Source: UBA5336 sp964492485 | GTDB taxonomy: Bacteria; Pseudomonadota; Alphaproteobacteria; Caulobacterales; Hyphomonadaceae | DNA: 37,743 nt | Direction of reading: 5' to 3' | NCBI GenBank assembly: GCA_964492485.1 | Contig: CAZBKM010000022.1 | Coordinates: 1-37,743, forward strand | In this document: piece by piece, positions 6,955-16,271 of the stretch | Numbering within the stretch: position 1 is the stretch's first letter | How the letters are laid out: the number at the start of each line of letters is the position of its first letter | Notes under the pieces: model-generated | What the model was told of the DNA's origin: nothing | The model's input: the letters and a program-made list of their open reading frames with translations, nothing else | Database searches by the model: none | Position numbers and translations under genes: made by a program

Positions 6955-9735
6955 ATGTTGATCCGTCTTTCCTATGGTGCCGTCGCGCTGTTCGCGACCA
7001 CCGCCCTGACGCACCCCGGGATGGCGCTTGCTCAGGCGGCCGACTCCCAGGCGGGCGCGACCGAGCAGGCTGCGCCCGAAGAAGAAGACCGGGTGCTAGG
7101 TCCGGTCGTCGTCCGCGGCGCCTTCATTCCCGACGAGAAGCGCGAGACCTCCGAGGTCGCCAGTCTGGTCGACTCAGAGGATTTCTCGCTTCGCGGCGAC
7201 AGCGACGTGGCAGCCGCCCTGCGCCGCGTGACCGGTATCTCCATCGATACAGGCGGCAAGTTCGTCTATGTCCGCGGCCTGAATGAGCGATACACGGCGT
7301 CTACGCTGAACGGCTCCACGATCCCTTCGCCCGAACCGCTGCGCAAGGTGGCGCCGCTCGACCTGTTCCCCACATCGATCCTGCAGTCCACGCTGGTCCA
7401 GAAGACCTTCTCGCCCGAAATGTCGGGTGAGTTCGGCGGCGGCATGATCGACATTCGCACCGTGGCCGTGCCGACGGAGAACTTTTTCGAGGTCGGGGCT
7501 TCTGTTGGCGGAAACACGGAAGCGACCTTTCAGGACGGGTTGCTCCATGACGGCGGCGATACCGATTATCTCGGCTATGATGACGGCGTGAGGGACCTGC
7601 CAGCGGGCCTCGATCAAGTGTTTGCCGACGGCACGTTCGGTCAGTTGGATCCGACCGAGGCGAACGCCTTTTCGCGCGCTCTGACCACCGATCCGAGGTT
7701 GAACGTCGTTCAGGAAGGAATCACTCATCCGGATTTCGGCGTTGATGCCACCGGGGGTCGCCGGATCGATATCAACCAGGACCTGTCGGTCGGCGTGATC
7801 GGGTCGGTCTCCTACTCGAATGACTGGTCGACCAAGGCGGGTGCTCGGGGTACGAACGAGGCGGTCTTCAACAGTGAAGCCGGTGATTTCGAGAACATCG
7901 TTCAGCTTTTCGATGGCGAGAGGAAGACGTTCACGAATACCGTCGAGCTGAATGCGTTCGGCTCTGTTGGGATCGATATCTTTGACAATCACGAACTGAA
8001 GTTCGTCGCTTTCGGAACCCGTTCGACGGACAAGAAGACCGAGCAGGAGGAAGGCGACACGAACGACGAGGATGACGTCCTGTTCGAGCGCCTGGAGTGG
8101 GTGGAGCGCGAACTCTGGACCACTCAGGTTCAGGGTGAGCACGTCTTCCCTGCACTCATGGACCTTGAGATCGACTGGCGGGGCAGCTATTCGGAAGCGA
8201 CCCGCGATGCCCCCTACAACGTGTTTACCTCCTATGAGCCGTTAACGGTCAATCTTCCCGACGTGAAGCGTGTCGTTCAGGGCTCGGGCGTCGAATTTTC
8301 GGAGATCGCTGATGATTCGACCGACTTCGCCATCGACGGCTTGCTGCCCCTTCTGATCGGCGACATCGAAGTCGATCTGAAAGCAGGTTACGCCTACACC
8401 GAGAAGGATCGGGAGGCGGAATCGAACTTCCTGGGCCTGGGTGCAAACGTTCTGTCGCCGGGTGTACGCGTCGATGCCGCTTTTGCGGAGTTCTTCGCCG
8501 ATGGGACACAAAGCCTCGATGCAACCAGAAGCGCGAGTTCGCCGGCCTTTTATCAGGCCACGCAGGAGATCGACGCCGGCTATGCTGGGTTCGATGCACA
8601 GTTGACCCCGTTCCTTCGAATTGCGTTGGGTGCAAGGTACGAGGACTTCATACAGGTCGTGGAAACGCGGTCCGCGCGAAACCGGCCCGGGGTCATCACG
8701 CCGCCGCTGGAAGAGTCAAGCTGGCTTCCCGCAGCGACGGTCACGTGGAACTTTGCCGACAACCTGCAGCTTCGGGTCGGCTACTCCGAGACCGTGAACC
8801 GGCCGCAGTTCCGGGAAGTGGGTCCGAGCCAGTTCACGAACACCGAGACCAATGAGCGCTTTATCGGGAACCCGTTCCTCGAGGTGACCGACATCACCAA
8901 CTATGATGCGCGTCTGGAATGGTACTTCGGCCGCGATCAGTTCGTCACGCTGGGTGCCTTCTACAAGGAACTCGAGAATCCGATCGAACAGGTCAACATC
9001 GGTCAGGGTGAATCCCGCCTGATCTCTTTTGTGAACATCAAGGCAGCCGAGGTTCAGGGTCTGGAACTGGAGTACCAACAGGCCATTCCGCTCGCCGATT
9101 GGGTGAATTGGCAGGCGCTCGACGGTCGCGACTACTCGGTGACATTCAACTATACGTATTCGGACTCCGAAATTGATGCCTCGGACCCGATCCAGATCCT
9201 TGATGCTACTGCGATCCCAAATCTTGCCAGTCTGGTCTCGGGCGTAACGGACACGACGTTGCTCCTGGCGTTGGCAAGGGATTCGAATGGCAATCTCGTT
9301 GTGGGGCCGGCTGGCGTCGATCCTGACGATCCGCAATACACGTCGGCCCTGTCTGAGCGAAACTCGGACTTTGAAGAAGGACGCCAGCTTCAGGGCCTGT
9401 CCGAGAACCTCGCCAATCTCCAGATCGGTTATCGCGACGAGGAGGCTCGGGCCGATCTAAACTTGGTCCTGAACTTCCAGGATGAGCGGATCCGGTCGGT
9501 CGAGTCTCGAAGCAACGACGCTCCGGCGATCATCGAGCAGCCCCCGACGACGCTGGACCTCGTCTACCGGAAGGACTTCACGGCGCTGAATGGCGAGTAT
9601 CAGTTCGGGTTCGAAGTCGAGAACCTGCTCGGTGAGCAGTATGAAGCCTTCCAGGAGGTCGGCGGGGAACGAGAGTTCGTCGAGACCTACGACATCGGCA
9701 CCTCGGTTTCGGTTTCGCTGAAGCGGTTCTTCTAG
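6955..9735 (+). CDS. TonB-dependent outer-membrane receptor
   Basis: The 926-residue protein has a signal peptide (cleavage near ALAQA, about residue 24). A plug domain follows at about residues 55-190: the strand LGPVVVRG, then AALRRVTGISID, FVYVRGLNERYTASTLNG and GEFGGGMIDIRT. A long beta-barrel ends in SVSLKRFF with a terminal Phe, as needed for insertion by BAM. Such receptors import scarce ligands using TonB energy. The TonB box is not obvious. The ATG at 6955 has GGGGAA at proper spacing; a longer TTG start at 6943 would place that site inside the gene. Its position behind the beta-helix lipoprotein and ahead of the T2SS operon suggests a lipoprotein-receptor pair in the manner of SusD/SusC, though the families are unrelated. 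Ligand unknown. Confidence 0.93.
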   Translation: MLIRLSYGAVALFATTALTHPGMALAQAADSQAGATEQAAPEEEDRVLGPVVVRGAFIPDEKRETSEVASLVDSEDFSLRGDSDVAAALRRVTGISIDTGGKFVYVRGLNERYTASTLNGSTIPSPEPLRKVAPLDLFPTSILQSTLVQKTFSPEMSGEFGGGMIDIRTVAVPTENFFEVGASVGGNTEATFQDGLLHDGGDTDYLGYDDGVRDLPAGLDQVFADGTFGQLDPTEANAFSRALTTDPRLNVVQEGITHPDFGVDATGGRRIDINQDLSVGVIGSVSYSNDWSTKAGARGTNEAVFNSEAGDFENIVQLFDGERKTFTNTVELNAFGSVGIDIFDNHELKFVAFGTRSTDKKTEQEEGDTNDEDDVLFERLEWVERELWTTQVQGEHVFPALMDLEIDWRGSYSEATRDAPYNVFTSYEPLTVNLPDVKRVVQGSGVEFSEIADDSTDFAIDGLLPLLIGDIEVDLKAGYAYTEKDREAESNFLGLGANVLSPGVRVDAAFAEFFADGTQSLDATRSASSPAFYQATQEIDAGYAGFDAQLTPFLRIALGARYEDFIQVVETRSARNRPGVITPPLEESSWLPAATVTWNFADNLQLRVGYSETVNRPQFREVGPSQFTNTETNERFIGNPFLEVTDITNYDARLEWYFGRDQFVTLGAFYKELENPIEQVNIGQGESRLISFVNIKAAEVQGLELEYQQAIPLADWVNWQALDGRDYSVTFNYTYSDSEIDASDPIQILDATAIPNLASLVSGVTDTTLLLALARDSNGNLVVGPAGVDPDDPQYTSALSERNSDFEEGRQLQGLSENLANLQIGYRDEEARADLNLVLNFQDERIRSVESRSNDAPAIIEQPPTTLDLVYRKDFTALNGEYQFGFEVENLLGEQYEAFQEVGGEREFVETYDIGTSVSVSLKRFF

Positions 9736-9763
9736 GCGCCGCTTCGCCGGATGATTGGGGTGG

Positions 9764-9800
9764 GGGCTGGCGGCCAGTGGGGTGCCAGCCCTTGCCTTTT
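9764..9800 (+). terminator. Intrinsic terminator after the TonB receptor gene
   Basis: GGGCTGGC (9764-9771) pairs with GCCAGCCC (9784-9791) across a 12-base loop and is followed by TTGCCTTTT. It lies 28 bp after the receptor stop and separates the receptor from the T2SS operon. Confidence 0.65.
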
Positions 9801-9827
9801 CGTGGGGGATTGGCCCGTGGCGCCTGT

Positions 9828-9875
9828 GTAACCGGGCCAGTAACCGGGCCAGTAACCGGGGCAGTCACCGGGCCA
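9828..9875 (+). repeat. Four tandem 12-bp units (GTAACCGGGCCA type) upstream of gspC
   Basis: The units are GTAACCGGGCCA twice, then GTAACCGGGGCA and GTCACCGGGCCA. On the other strand the unit reads TGGCCCGGTTAC, so successive units create ACTGGCCC across each junction. The array ends 31 bp before the gspC ATG and lies between the receptor terminator and the AAGGA ribosome-binding site, where the operon promoter or leader should be. It could be a protein-binding array or a simple slippage product. Confidence 0.85.
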
Positions 9876-9906
9876 GCCCCGTAGAGTAGAAGGATCAGAC
9901 GCGCCC

Positions 9907-10896
9907 ATGGCCGTTGCCCTGCCGAGCCTTTCCAATCTGGACGCCGGCCGCCTTCTGGCGTTGGCCCGGGTCGGCTTGACCCTTCTGGCGACCGGGCTGC
10001 TGGCGCTGGCGGCGGCGCGGGTCACCTGGATCGCGCTGGCAGGGGCAGGCCATGACGTGGCCACGCCGATGGTGGCCAGCGGGCCAATTGCGCGCAGGGC
10101 CGGCGCGGATGCGGACCTGTCCATTCTGGAGCGGGTCACCCCGTTCCGGGCGGGTCCCGAGACCGCCGATCCCCAGGCCGAGGCGGAGGCGCTGGCGGCG
10201 CCCGAGACGGAGCTCGACCTGCGCCTGTTCGGGGTGCGTGCGGGCAGCGACGAGACGGGCGTGGCCTATATCGCCGCGGAGGGACAGGACCAGGCGGGGT
10301 ATGGCGTGGGCGACGAGATCGATGGCACCGACGGCGTCCGCCTGGAGCGGATCTTTGCGGACTCCGTTCTGTTGCGTCGCAACGGACAGCTGGAACGGCT
10401 GATGCGCGGTGGCGAGCGCGAGGGCACCGGAATCGTCACCCTGGGCGGCGCCCGCCAGCCGGCACCGGAGGCAACGCGCGCCCTGGCCAGCCCTGGCGCG
10501 CCGGCAGACGCCGCCGTCGGCACGACGGGTAGGTCGCAGGCGCCCGACCCGTCGCCGTCTGCGTCGGGCGAGGCCGACGCGACCGAAAGCCGTCGGCGGC
10601 TGGCCTTCATTGGCCGCGCAGAGCTTCTTGATCTGGCCCAGTCGATCCGGCTGGACCCCAAGACGGGCGGTGTCGAGGGCGGAGGGTTTTCCGTGTTTCC
10701 CACCCGCAATGCCGGCCTGCTCGCGAAGGCGGGTTTGCGGCCGGGCGACGTGGTGCAGCGTATCGGAGGCATCGAGCTGACACGCGAGGCCGATCTGAGC
10801 CGCGTGCTGTCGCAACTGGACGGCGAGCGGCGGGTCGATATCCGCCTGGTCCGTGATGGCGAACGTCAGATCCTGACGCTCGAGCTGGAGGATTAG
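9907..10896 (+). CDS. gspC: T2SS inner-membrane clamp protein GspC with PDZ domain
   Basis: GspC links the inner-membrane platform to the GspD secretin and helps choose substrates. The 329-residue protein has a short cytoplasmic N-terminus, one membrane segment (about residues 19-45) and a periplasmic homology region (about 100-165, LDLRLFGVRAG...VGDEIDG...LLRRNGQLERL). A Pro/Ala/Ser linker (about 180-230) leads to a PDZ domain (about 250-328, NAGLLAKAGLRPGDVVQRIG). Bacteria with a PDZ rather than a coiled coil at this position follow the Vibrio/Klebsiella type. It is the first gene of the operon; AAGGA sits ahead of the ATG. A tandem repeat array lies just upstream. Confidence 0.9.
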   Translation: MAVALPSLSNLDAGRLLALARVGLTLLATGLLALAAARVTWIALAGAGHDVATPMVASGPIARRAGADADLSILERVTPFRAGPETADPQAEAEALAAPETELDLRLFGVRAGSDETGVAYIAAEGQDQAGYGVGDEIDGTDGVRLERIFADSVLLRRNGQLERLMRGGEREGTGIVTLGGARQPAPEATRALASPGAPADAAVGTTGRSQAPDPSPSASGEADATESRRRLAFIGRAELLDLAQSIRLDPKTGGVEGGGFSVFPTRNAGLLAKAGLRPGDVVQRIGGIELTREADLSRVLSQLDGERRVDIRLVRDGERQILTLELED

Positions 10897-10941
10897 GCCG
10901 AACGGACGCGGAGCATCCGGCGGCGCCTTGAGGGGAAGACG

Positions 10942-12966
10942 ATGGTGGTGAAGAAGAAGACGACAGTCTCGACGGGTGTGGCGGCCATGGTGCTGGGCGG
11001 CGTGATCGGGTCCGGTCTCGCACAGGCCGATACCTACACGTCCAGCGGCGCAGCCAGCCGGACTGCGAGCTGGGACAGCCAGCACGTGATCAATCTGGAG
11101 AATGTCGACATATCGGTCCTGATCGACGACGTCTCGACGATCACCGGCTACACCTTCATCGTCCATCCAAGCGTGCGGGGGAAGGTGACGGTCTCGTCCC
11201 AGACGCCGCTGTCGACCGGCGACGTGTTCCAGGTCTTCCTGTCGACCCTTCGGGTGCATGGCTACACCGCGATCCCGGGCCGGAACGGCATCTACAAGAT
11301 CGTGCCGGAACAGGACGCCAGCGCGTCGGCCGTGCTCGATACCGGCGGCAACGGGGGTGACCAGGTGGAGACGGCGGTCTTCAAGCTGCGCAGCATGGAT
11401 GCTGTCGAGGCGGCAAAGATGATCAAGCCGGTCACCAATGCCCAGGGTCAGGTGTCCACCTCGACCGGGTCCAACTCGCTGATCGTGGTCGATTACGCCT
11501 CGAACATCGACCGGGTGCGCGAGATCGTGGCCCGCATCGATGAGGACCGCTCCCAGGTCACGACGCTCAGCCTCAGCAACATGACGGCTGCCGAGATGGC
11601 GAAGACCATCAACGGGCTGTTGTCCGGGACATCGGACGCGTTCAATTTCGACGTGGCCGCCATCGCGGTGGACAGTTCCAACACACTGATCCTGCGCGGC
11701 GACAAGGCGGATGTCGCCCGGATGGCTGAGGTGGCCCGCCAGATCGACCGCGAGGCTGAGATTTCCGAAGAGAGCCTGAAGGTCATCCAGTTGCGCTATG
11801 CGACGGCCTCTGACCTGGCGCCGATCCTGGAAAGCCTTGGAGGCCGCATGGCCGAGGCGGCGTCGCGCGGCGGGGCCAAGGTCCAGCCGCCGACGGTTGT
11901 CGTGCACCCGCCCACGAATGCGCTGGTTCTCAATGCCGAACCGCAGATCCTGCGCCAGATGGAGAAGGTGGTCGCCGACCTCGACGTTCGCCGGGCCCAG
12001 GTACTGGTCGAGGCGATCGTGGTGGAACTGTCCGACAATGCCACCCGCGAATTGGGACTGCAGCTCGTCCTGGGTGGAAGCGAGGACAATACCGTGCCCT
12101 TCGCGGCAACGAATTTCTCGCGCTCCACGCCGTCGATCCTGTCGCTGGCCGGCGCGCTCGTGTTCGAGAACAACAATGGCGGCAATGGAGATGGCGACGG
12201 TGAGGGAGGCGACAGCAGCTTCAGCGGCAGTTCGCAGCTGCGCGAGCTGGCGGTCAACTCGCTCCTGTCGACCAATGGCGGCCTGATCGGGTTCGGCGGT
12301 ACGACCGATGATGGCGGCGTGTTCGGTGCGATCATCAATGCGGTCGACGATGACAGCAATTCCAATATCCTGTCGACGCCGTCGGTGATGGCGCTCGACA
12401 ATGAGGAAGCGTCCTTCCTCGGCGGTCAGGAAATTCCGATCACGACCGGCGAGGCGCTGGGCTCCAACAATTCCAATCCGTTCCGCACGGTGGAACGCAA
12501 GGATGTGGGCGTTCAGCTCGACGTGCGTCCGCAGATCTCCGACGGCGACACGATCCGCCTGTTCATTCGCCAGGAAGTGTCCTCGATTCTCGGGCCGATT
12601 TCCCAGGCCTCGACGGAACTGATCACCAACAAGCGGTCGATTTCGACGACGATCCTGGCAGACAATGGTGAAATCATTGTCCTCGGCGGCCTTATCCAGG
12701 AAGACGAGCAGGTTTCCGTGTCGAAGGTGCCGCTTCTGGGAGACATTCCGGGCATTGGCCGCGCTTTCCGCAGCGAGGGCATTTCGACCCAGCGCACCAA
12801 TCTCATGGTGTTCCTGCGACCGACCATCGTGCGCGATACTGCGACCGCCCGCGCGGCGACGCAGCTCAAGTATGACTACATGCTGGAACAGCAACGCCGG
12901 GCCACGCCCGACAATCGCGAGAGCCTCGACGAACTGGTACGCGAGGTCATCGAGGGCGCGAAGTAA
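10942..12966 (+). CDS. gspD: T2SS outer-membrane secretin GspD
   Basis: GspD forms the gated outer-membrane channel. The 674-residue protein has a signal peptide (cleavage near AQA-DT, about residue 29), then an N0 domain (about 45-120, VINLENVDISVLIDDVSTITG) and N1-N3 domains (about 130-340). The C-terminal secretin domain (about 345-640) shows RAQVLVEAIVVEL and ends in the classical VPLLGDIPGIGRAF and TNLMVFLRPTIV. A glycine- and acid-rich loop (about 410-430, NNGGNGDGDGEGG) matches the cap-gate region. The C-terminal tail is short, but a dedicated pilotin may still be needed. GAGGGGAAG precedes the ATG. It follows gspC by 45 bp in one operon. Confidence 0.97.
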   Translation: MVVKKKTTVSTGVAAMVLGGVIGSGLAQADTYTSSGAASRTASWDSQHVINLENVDISVLIDDVSTITGYTFIVHPSVRGKVTVSSQTPLSTGDVFQVFLSTLRVHGYTAIPGRNGIYKIVPEQDASASAVLDTGGNGGDQVETAVFKLRSMDAVEAAKMIKPVTNAQGQVSTSTGSNSLIVVDYASNIDRVREIVARIDEDRSQVTTLSLSNMTAAEMAKTINGLLSGTSDAFNFDVAAIAVDSSNTLILRGDKADVARMAEVARQIDREAEISEESLKVIQLRYATASDLAPILESLGGRMAEAASRGGAKVQPPTVVVHPPTNALVLNAEPQILRQMEKVVADLDVRRAQVLVEAIVVELSDNATRELGLQLVLGGSEDNTVPFAATNFSRSTPSILSLAGALVFENNNGGNGDGDGEGGDSSFSGSSQLRELAVNSLLSTNGGLIGFGGTTDDGGVFGAIINAVDDDSNSNILSTPSVMALDNEEASFLGGQEIPITTGEALGSNNSNPFRTVERKDVGVQLDVRPQISDGDTIRLFIRQEVSSILGPISQASTELITNKRSISTTILADNGEIIVLGGLIQEDEQVSVSKVPLLGDIPGIGRAFRSEGISTQRTNLMVFLRPTIVRDTATARAATQLKYDYMLEQQRRATPDNRESLDELVREVIEGAK

Positions 12967-12971
12967 CGTCT

Positions 12972-14558
12972 TTGGCTGGAGAGGATGCCCACGGCTTGAC
13001 CGAGACCGAGACCGAGACCCGCATGGGCGGCGAGCCCGACCCGTCCCGGGACGGCGCAGCAGCCCGACCCCGCGCCCGGCTTTCCTATGGCTTCGCCAAG
13101 GAGAAGGGGGTCGTGCTGATGATCGGCGAGGGCGGTCTGGCCACACTGGGTGTGCGCCGCGGCGCCGACCCTCTGGCGGTGCTGGAAGCCCGCCGCGTCG
13201 CGGGAGGACCGGTCAGTGTGGAGGGCCTGGACGGGGCGCGTTTCGACCGCCGCCTGTCGGAAATCTACGCCGCCGACGGGATCGATGCGACGGGTCTGGA
13301 CGATGCCGTGGGTGGAGAGGGGGATCTGGATTCCCTGGCGGCGGGGCTTACCGAAACGGCGGATCTGCTCGACACGTCCGACGACGCGCCGGTGATCCGG
13401 CTGATCAATGGCCTGATTTCTGAAGCCGTGCGGACGCGGGCGTCCGACATCCATATCGAACCGTTCGAGGATCGCTTGTCGGTGCGTCTCCGGGTCGACG
13501 GTGTCATGCGCGAGGTTCTGACCCCGCCGCGAAAGGTGGCGCCGTTGCTGGTCTCGCGGATCAAGGTCATGGCCCGCCTCGACATTGCGGAAAAGCGTGT
13601 GCCCCAGGACGGCCGCGTGTCGCTGTCGCTCGGCGGGCGCAGCATCGACGTTCGCGTGTCGACACTTCCGGCCCGATACGGCGAGCGGGTGGTGATGCGC
13701 CTGCTGGACAAGGAGCAGGCCCACCTGGATCTCGACCAGCTCGGCATGCCGGCGGCCACGCTCGAACGCTTCCGCAATGCGCTCAAGGCGCCCAACGGGA
13801 TCGTTCTGGTCACCGGGCCAACCGGGTCTGGCAAGACGACCACGCTCTACGCGGCTTTGACCCTGCTAAATGATCAGGTGCGCAACATCCTGACCGTCGA
13901 GGATCCGATCGAATACGGTCTGGACGGTGTGGGCCAGACACAGGTCAATGCCCGGGTCGGCATGACGTTCGCCGCCGGTCTGCGCGCCATCCTGCGCCAG
14001 GATCCGGATATCGTGATGGTCGGAGAAATCCGGGATGCCGAAACCGCCCAGATCGCCGTCCAGGCCAGCCTGACGGGGCATTTGGTCCTCTCCACGGTCC
14101 ACACCAATTCTGCGGCTGCGGCGGTCACGCGGCTGCGGGACATGGGGGTGGAGCCGTTCCTGCTGTCGTCGACCCTTTCGGCGGTGATGGCCCAGCGCCT
14201 GGTGCGCCGGCTCTGCCCGGCGTGCAAGACGCCCTATATGCCGGGCGCGCGTGAGCTGGCCCTTCTCGGATTGCCTCCGGATGAGCCTCGCACCTTCTAC
14301 CATGCGGCGGGCTGCGATGCCTGCGGCGGCCTGGGGTATGAGGGGCGGATCGGGCTCTACGAACTCATCGTCATGGACCAGAGACTGCGGGAGATGATCC
14401 ACGACGATGCACGCGAACACGACATCGAGGCCTACGCCCTCGGCGCAACGGAGACGCTGCGGGCATCGGGGGCACGTCATGTGGCGGAAGGCGTGACCAC
14501 GGCAGAGGAAGTGCTGCGGGTCGTCCGCCAAAGCGGAGACGCCGATGGCGGCGTTTGA
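12972..14558 (+). CDS. gspE: T2SS cytoplasmic ATPase GspE
   Basis: GspE powers pseudopilus assembly. It has an N-terminal domain that docks on GspL (about 35-110, LSYGFAKEKGVV) and the N2 domain (about 135-260, RASDIHIEPFEDRLSVRLRVDG). The ATPase core carries Walker A GPTGSGKTT (about 282-290), the Asp box LTVEDPIEY, Walker B and the His box (GHLVLSTVHTN). A zinc-binding four-cysteine module sits at C415, C418, C448 and C451. The start is unresolved: TTG 12972 is the outermost, TTG 12996 has GGAGAGG 11 bp ahead, and ATG 13023 lacks a site. The extra N-terminus includes a Thr-Glu run encoded by a 6-bp repeat. It overlaps gspF by 14 bp. Confidence 0.95.
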   Translation: MAGEDAHGLTETETETRMGGEPDPSRDGAAARPRARLSYGFAKEKGVVLMIGEGGLATLGVRRGADPLAVLEARRVAGGPVSVEGLDGARFDRRLSEIYAADGIDATGLDDAVGGEGDLDSLAAGLTETADLLDTSDDAPVIRLINGLISEAVRTRASDIHIEPFEDRLSVRLRVDGVMREVLTPPRKVAPLLVSRIKVMARLDIAEKRVPQDGRVSLSLGGRSIDVRVSTLPARYGERVVMRLLDKEQAHLDLDQLGMPAATLERFRNALKAPNGIVLVTGPTGSGKTTTLYAALTLLNDQVRNILTVEDPIEYGLDGVGQTQVNARVGMTFAAGLRAILRQDPDIVMVGEIRDAETAQIAVQASLTGHLVLSTVHTNSAAAAVTRLRDMGVEPFLLSSTLSAVMAQRLVRRLCPACKTPYMPGARELALLGLPPDEPRTFYHAAGCDACGGLGYEGRIGLYELIVMDQRLREMIHDDAREHDIEAYALGATETLRASGARHVAEGVTTAEEVLRVVRQSGDADGGV

Positions 14559-15759
14559 ATACCAGGCCCTCGATGCGGAGGGCAAGACCCGTAGGGGAGT
14601 CATCTCCGCCGACAGCCAGAAGGCGGCCCGCCGGGAATTGCGGCGCCAGGCTCTGGTCCCGCTCAAGCTGGCGCCGACGACCGAGCGGAAGACCGCCGAT
14701 GCCTCCAGCGGACGCAAGCTCAAGAACAGCGAGATCGTGCTCGTGACCCGTCAGCTTTCCATGCTTGTCGGCTCGGGCACACCCATCGAGGAGGCTCTGG
14801 CGGCGGTGGGCTCGGCCTCCCGGGTTCCACAGACCCGAACGGTGCTGGCGTCGGTGCGCGCGGGCGTCGTCGAAGGGCGGTCGCTGTCCGATGCGCTGAA
14901 GGCGGAGCGTCGGAGTTTTCCACCGCTCTATCGCGCCATTGTCGCAGCGGGCGAGGAGGCCGGCGCGCTTGGCGCCGTGCTCGACCGGCTGGCGGACTAT
15001 CTGGAAAAGAGCCAGGCCATGCGCCGGAAGGTGCTGGCGGCGCTGATCTATCCTGCCATCCTGGCGCTGGTGGCGCTGTCGGTGGTGGTTGCGCTGATGG
15101 TGCTGGTCGTCCCGCGGGTGGTGGAACAGTTCAATACGCTCGACGCCGACCTGCCGTTTCTGACCGACATGCTGGTGGCGGTCTCGGCATTCCTGCGGTC
15201 CTATGGCGTGTTGCTGCTGGCGGTCCTGGTGCTTTCGATCGTACTCGGCCGGCGGGCGCTGCGCAGCGAGGCGATCAAGCGCCGGGTCGACCGGTGGGTC
15301 CTGGACCTGCCGGTGGTGGGAAATGTTGCCCGCAGTGTGGCAGCGGCCCGCTTCGCGCGGACCTTCGCCACCCTGGCAACCTCCGGTGCGCCGGTGATCG
15401 ACTGCCTGATTGCAGCCCGCGAGACGACGCCTAACCTGGTCCTTCGCGACGCCGTCGACGACGTGACGGAAGCCGTCCGCGAGGGCGGAGCCCTCAGCAC
15501 GGCGATGTCGCGCACCGGCGCGTTCCCGCCGCTGATGGTCCACATGGCTGCGGGCGGTGAGGCCAGCGGCGATTTGGGCGGGATGTTCACCAAGGGCGCC
15601 GAGTATCTCGAGAATGATTTCGAAAGCGCCTCCAGCGTGGCGCTCGGCTTCCTGGAGCCCCTCATCACGGTGGTCATGGGCGGCCTCGTCCTGATCATCA
15701 TTCTTGCCATCATGCTGCCGATCCTTCAGCTCAACTCAGCCGCCATGTTCCAGCGATGA
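14545..15759 (+). CDS. gspF: T2SS inner-membrane platform protein GspF
   Basis: GspF is the polytopic membrane protein around which the pseudopilus is built. The 404-residue product begins MAAFEYQALDAEGKTRRGV, the usual family start. It contains two cytoplasmic helical repeats (about 70-165 and 270-365), each with the T2SSF signature (EEAGALGAVLDRLADYLEKS and GGEASGDLGGMFTKGAEYLE). The membrane segments lie at about 168-192, 217-236 and 370-398, and the protein ends AAMFQR. Length and layout are normal. It overlaps the end of gspE, so the two are translationally coupled. Confidence 0.97.
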   Translation: MAAFEYQALDAEGKTRRGVISADSQKAARRELRRQALVPLKLAPTTERKTADASSGRKLKNSEIVLVTRQLSMLVGSGTPIEEALAAVGSASRVPQTRTVLASVRAGVVEGRSLSDALKAERRSFPPLYRAIVAAGEEAGALGAVLDRLADYLEKSQAMRRKVLAALIYPAILALVALSVVVALMVLVVPRVVEQFNTLDADLPFLTDMLVAVSAFLRSYGVLLLAVLVLSIVLGRRALRSEAIKRRVDRWVLDLPVVGNVARSVAAARFARTFATLATSGAPVIDCLIAARETTPNLVLRDAVDDVTEAVREGGALSTAMSRTGAFPPLMVHMAAGGEASGDLGGMFTKGAEYLENDFESASSVALGFLEPLITVVMGGLVLIIILAIMLPILQLNSAAMFQR

Positions 15760-15782
15760 TCCGTCCGCAAGGAGGTTCCCAA

Positions 15783-16271
15783 ATGCACGACGACACCCTG
15801 CCAGCGTCCCAGACCGACGAGACCGGCCGCGCCGGGCCGGACCGTCAGCATCCCGAGGCCGGCTTCACCCTCACGGAGATCATGGTGACCGTGTTCATCA
15901 TCGGGCTTCTGGCCACGGTGGTGCTGGTCAACGTGCTGGGCAATGTCGATACCAGTCGGGTCCAGAAGGCGCGTGCGGACATCTCGCTCCTGGAGAGCAG
16001 CCTCGACCGCTACCGGCTTCAGATGTTCAGCTATCCCACCAATGAGCAGGGCCTGGAGGCCCTGGTGGAGGCGCCCGAAGGTGCGGACGCGTCGCGCTAT
16101 CCCGAGGGCGGCTTCGTCCGGCGCCTTCCGCTCGATCCCTGGGGCAATCCCTATCAGTACGAGAATCCGGGCCAGCATGGCAGCATCGACATCTACTCGC
16201 TCGGTGCCGATGGCCAGCCCGGCGGTGAGGACCTAAATGCCGACATCGGCAACTGGAACATCGGATCCTAG
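15783..16271 (+). CDS. gspG: Major pseudopilin GspG
   Basis: GspG polymerises into the T2SS pseudopilus. The 162-residue precursor has an unusually long leader of about 27 residues before the prepilin site G-FTLTEIMVTVF, with Glu at +5 as required for assembly. The C-terminal half has the conserved YPTNEQGLEAL, LPLDPWGNPYQY and DIYSLGADGQPGGE, the last being the calcium-binding loop of major pseudopilins. AAGGAGG, the strongest ribosome-binding site in the operon, lies eight bases before ATG 15783, consistent with GspG being the most abundant subunit; this also rules out the in-frame ATG at 15756. The leader should be cut by the prepilin peptidase encoded at 2926. Confidence 0.97.
   Translation: MHDDTLPASQTDETGRAGPDRQHPEAGFTLTEIMVTVFIIGLLATVVLVNVLGNVDTSRVQKARADISLLESSLDRYRLQMFSYPTNEQGLEALVEAPEGADASRYPEGGFVRRLPLDPWGNPYQYENPGQHGSIDIYSLGADGQPGGEDLNADIGNWNIGS

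Noticed and set aside
9895..13146. A 1083-codon open frame on the minus strand opposite gspC, gspD and the gspE start
   Set aside because: The plus strand encodes clear T2SS proteins. The antisense frame is open because of high third-position GC, and its translation is Arg/His/Gly-rich without domains.
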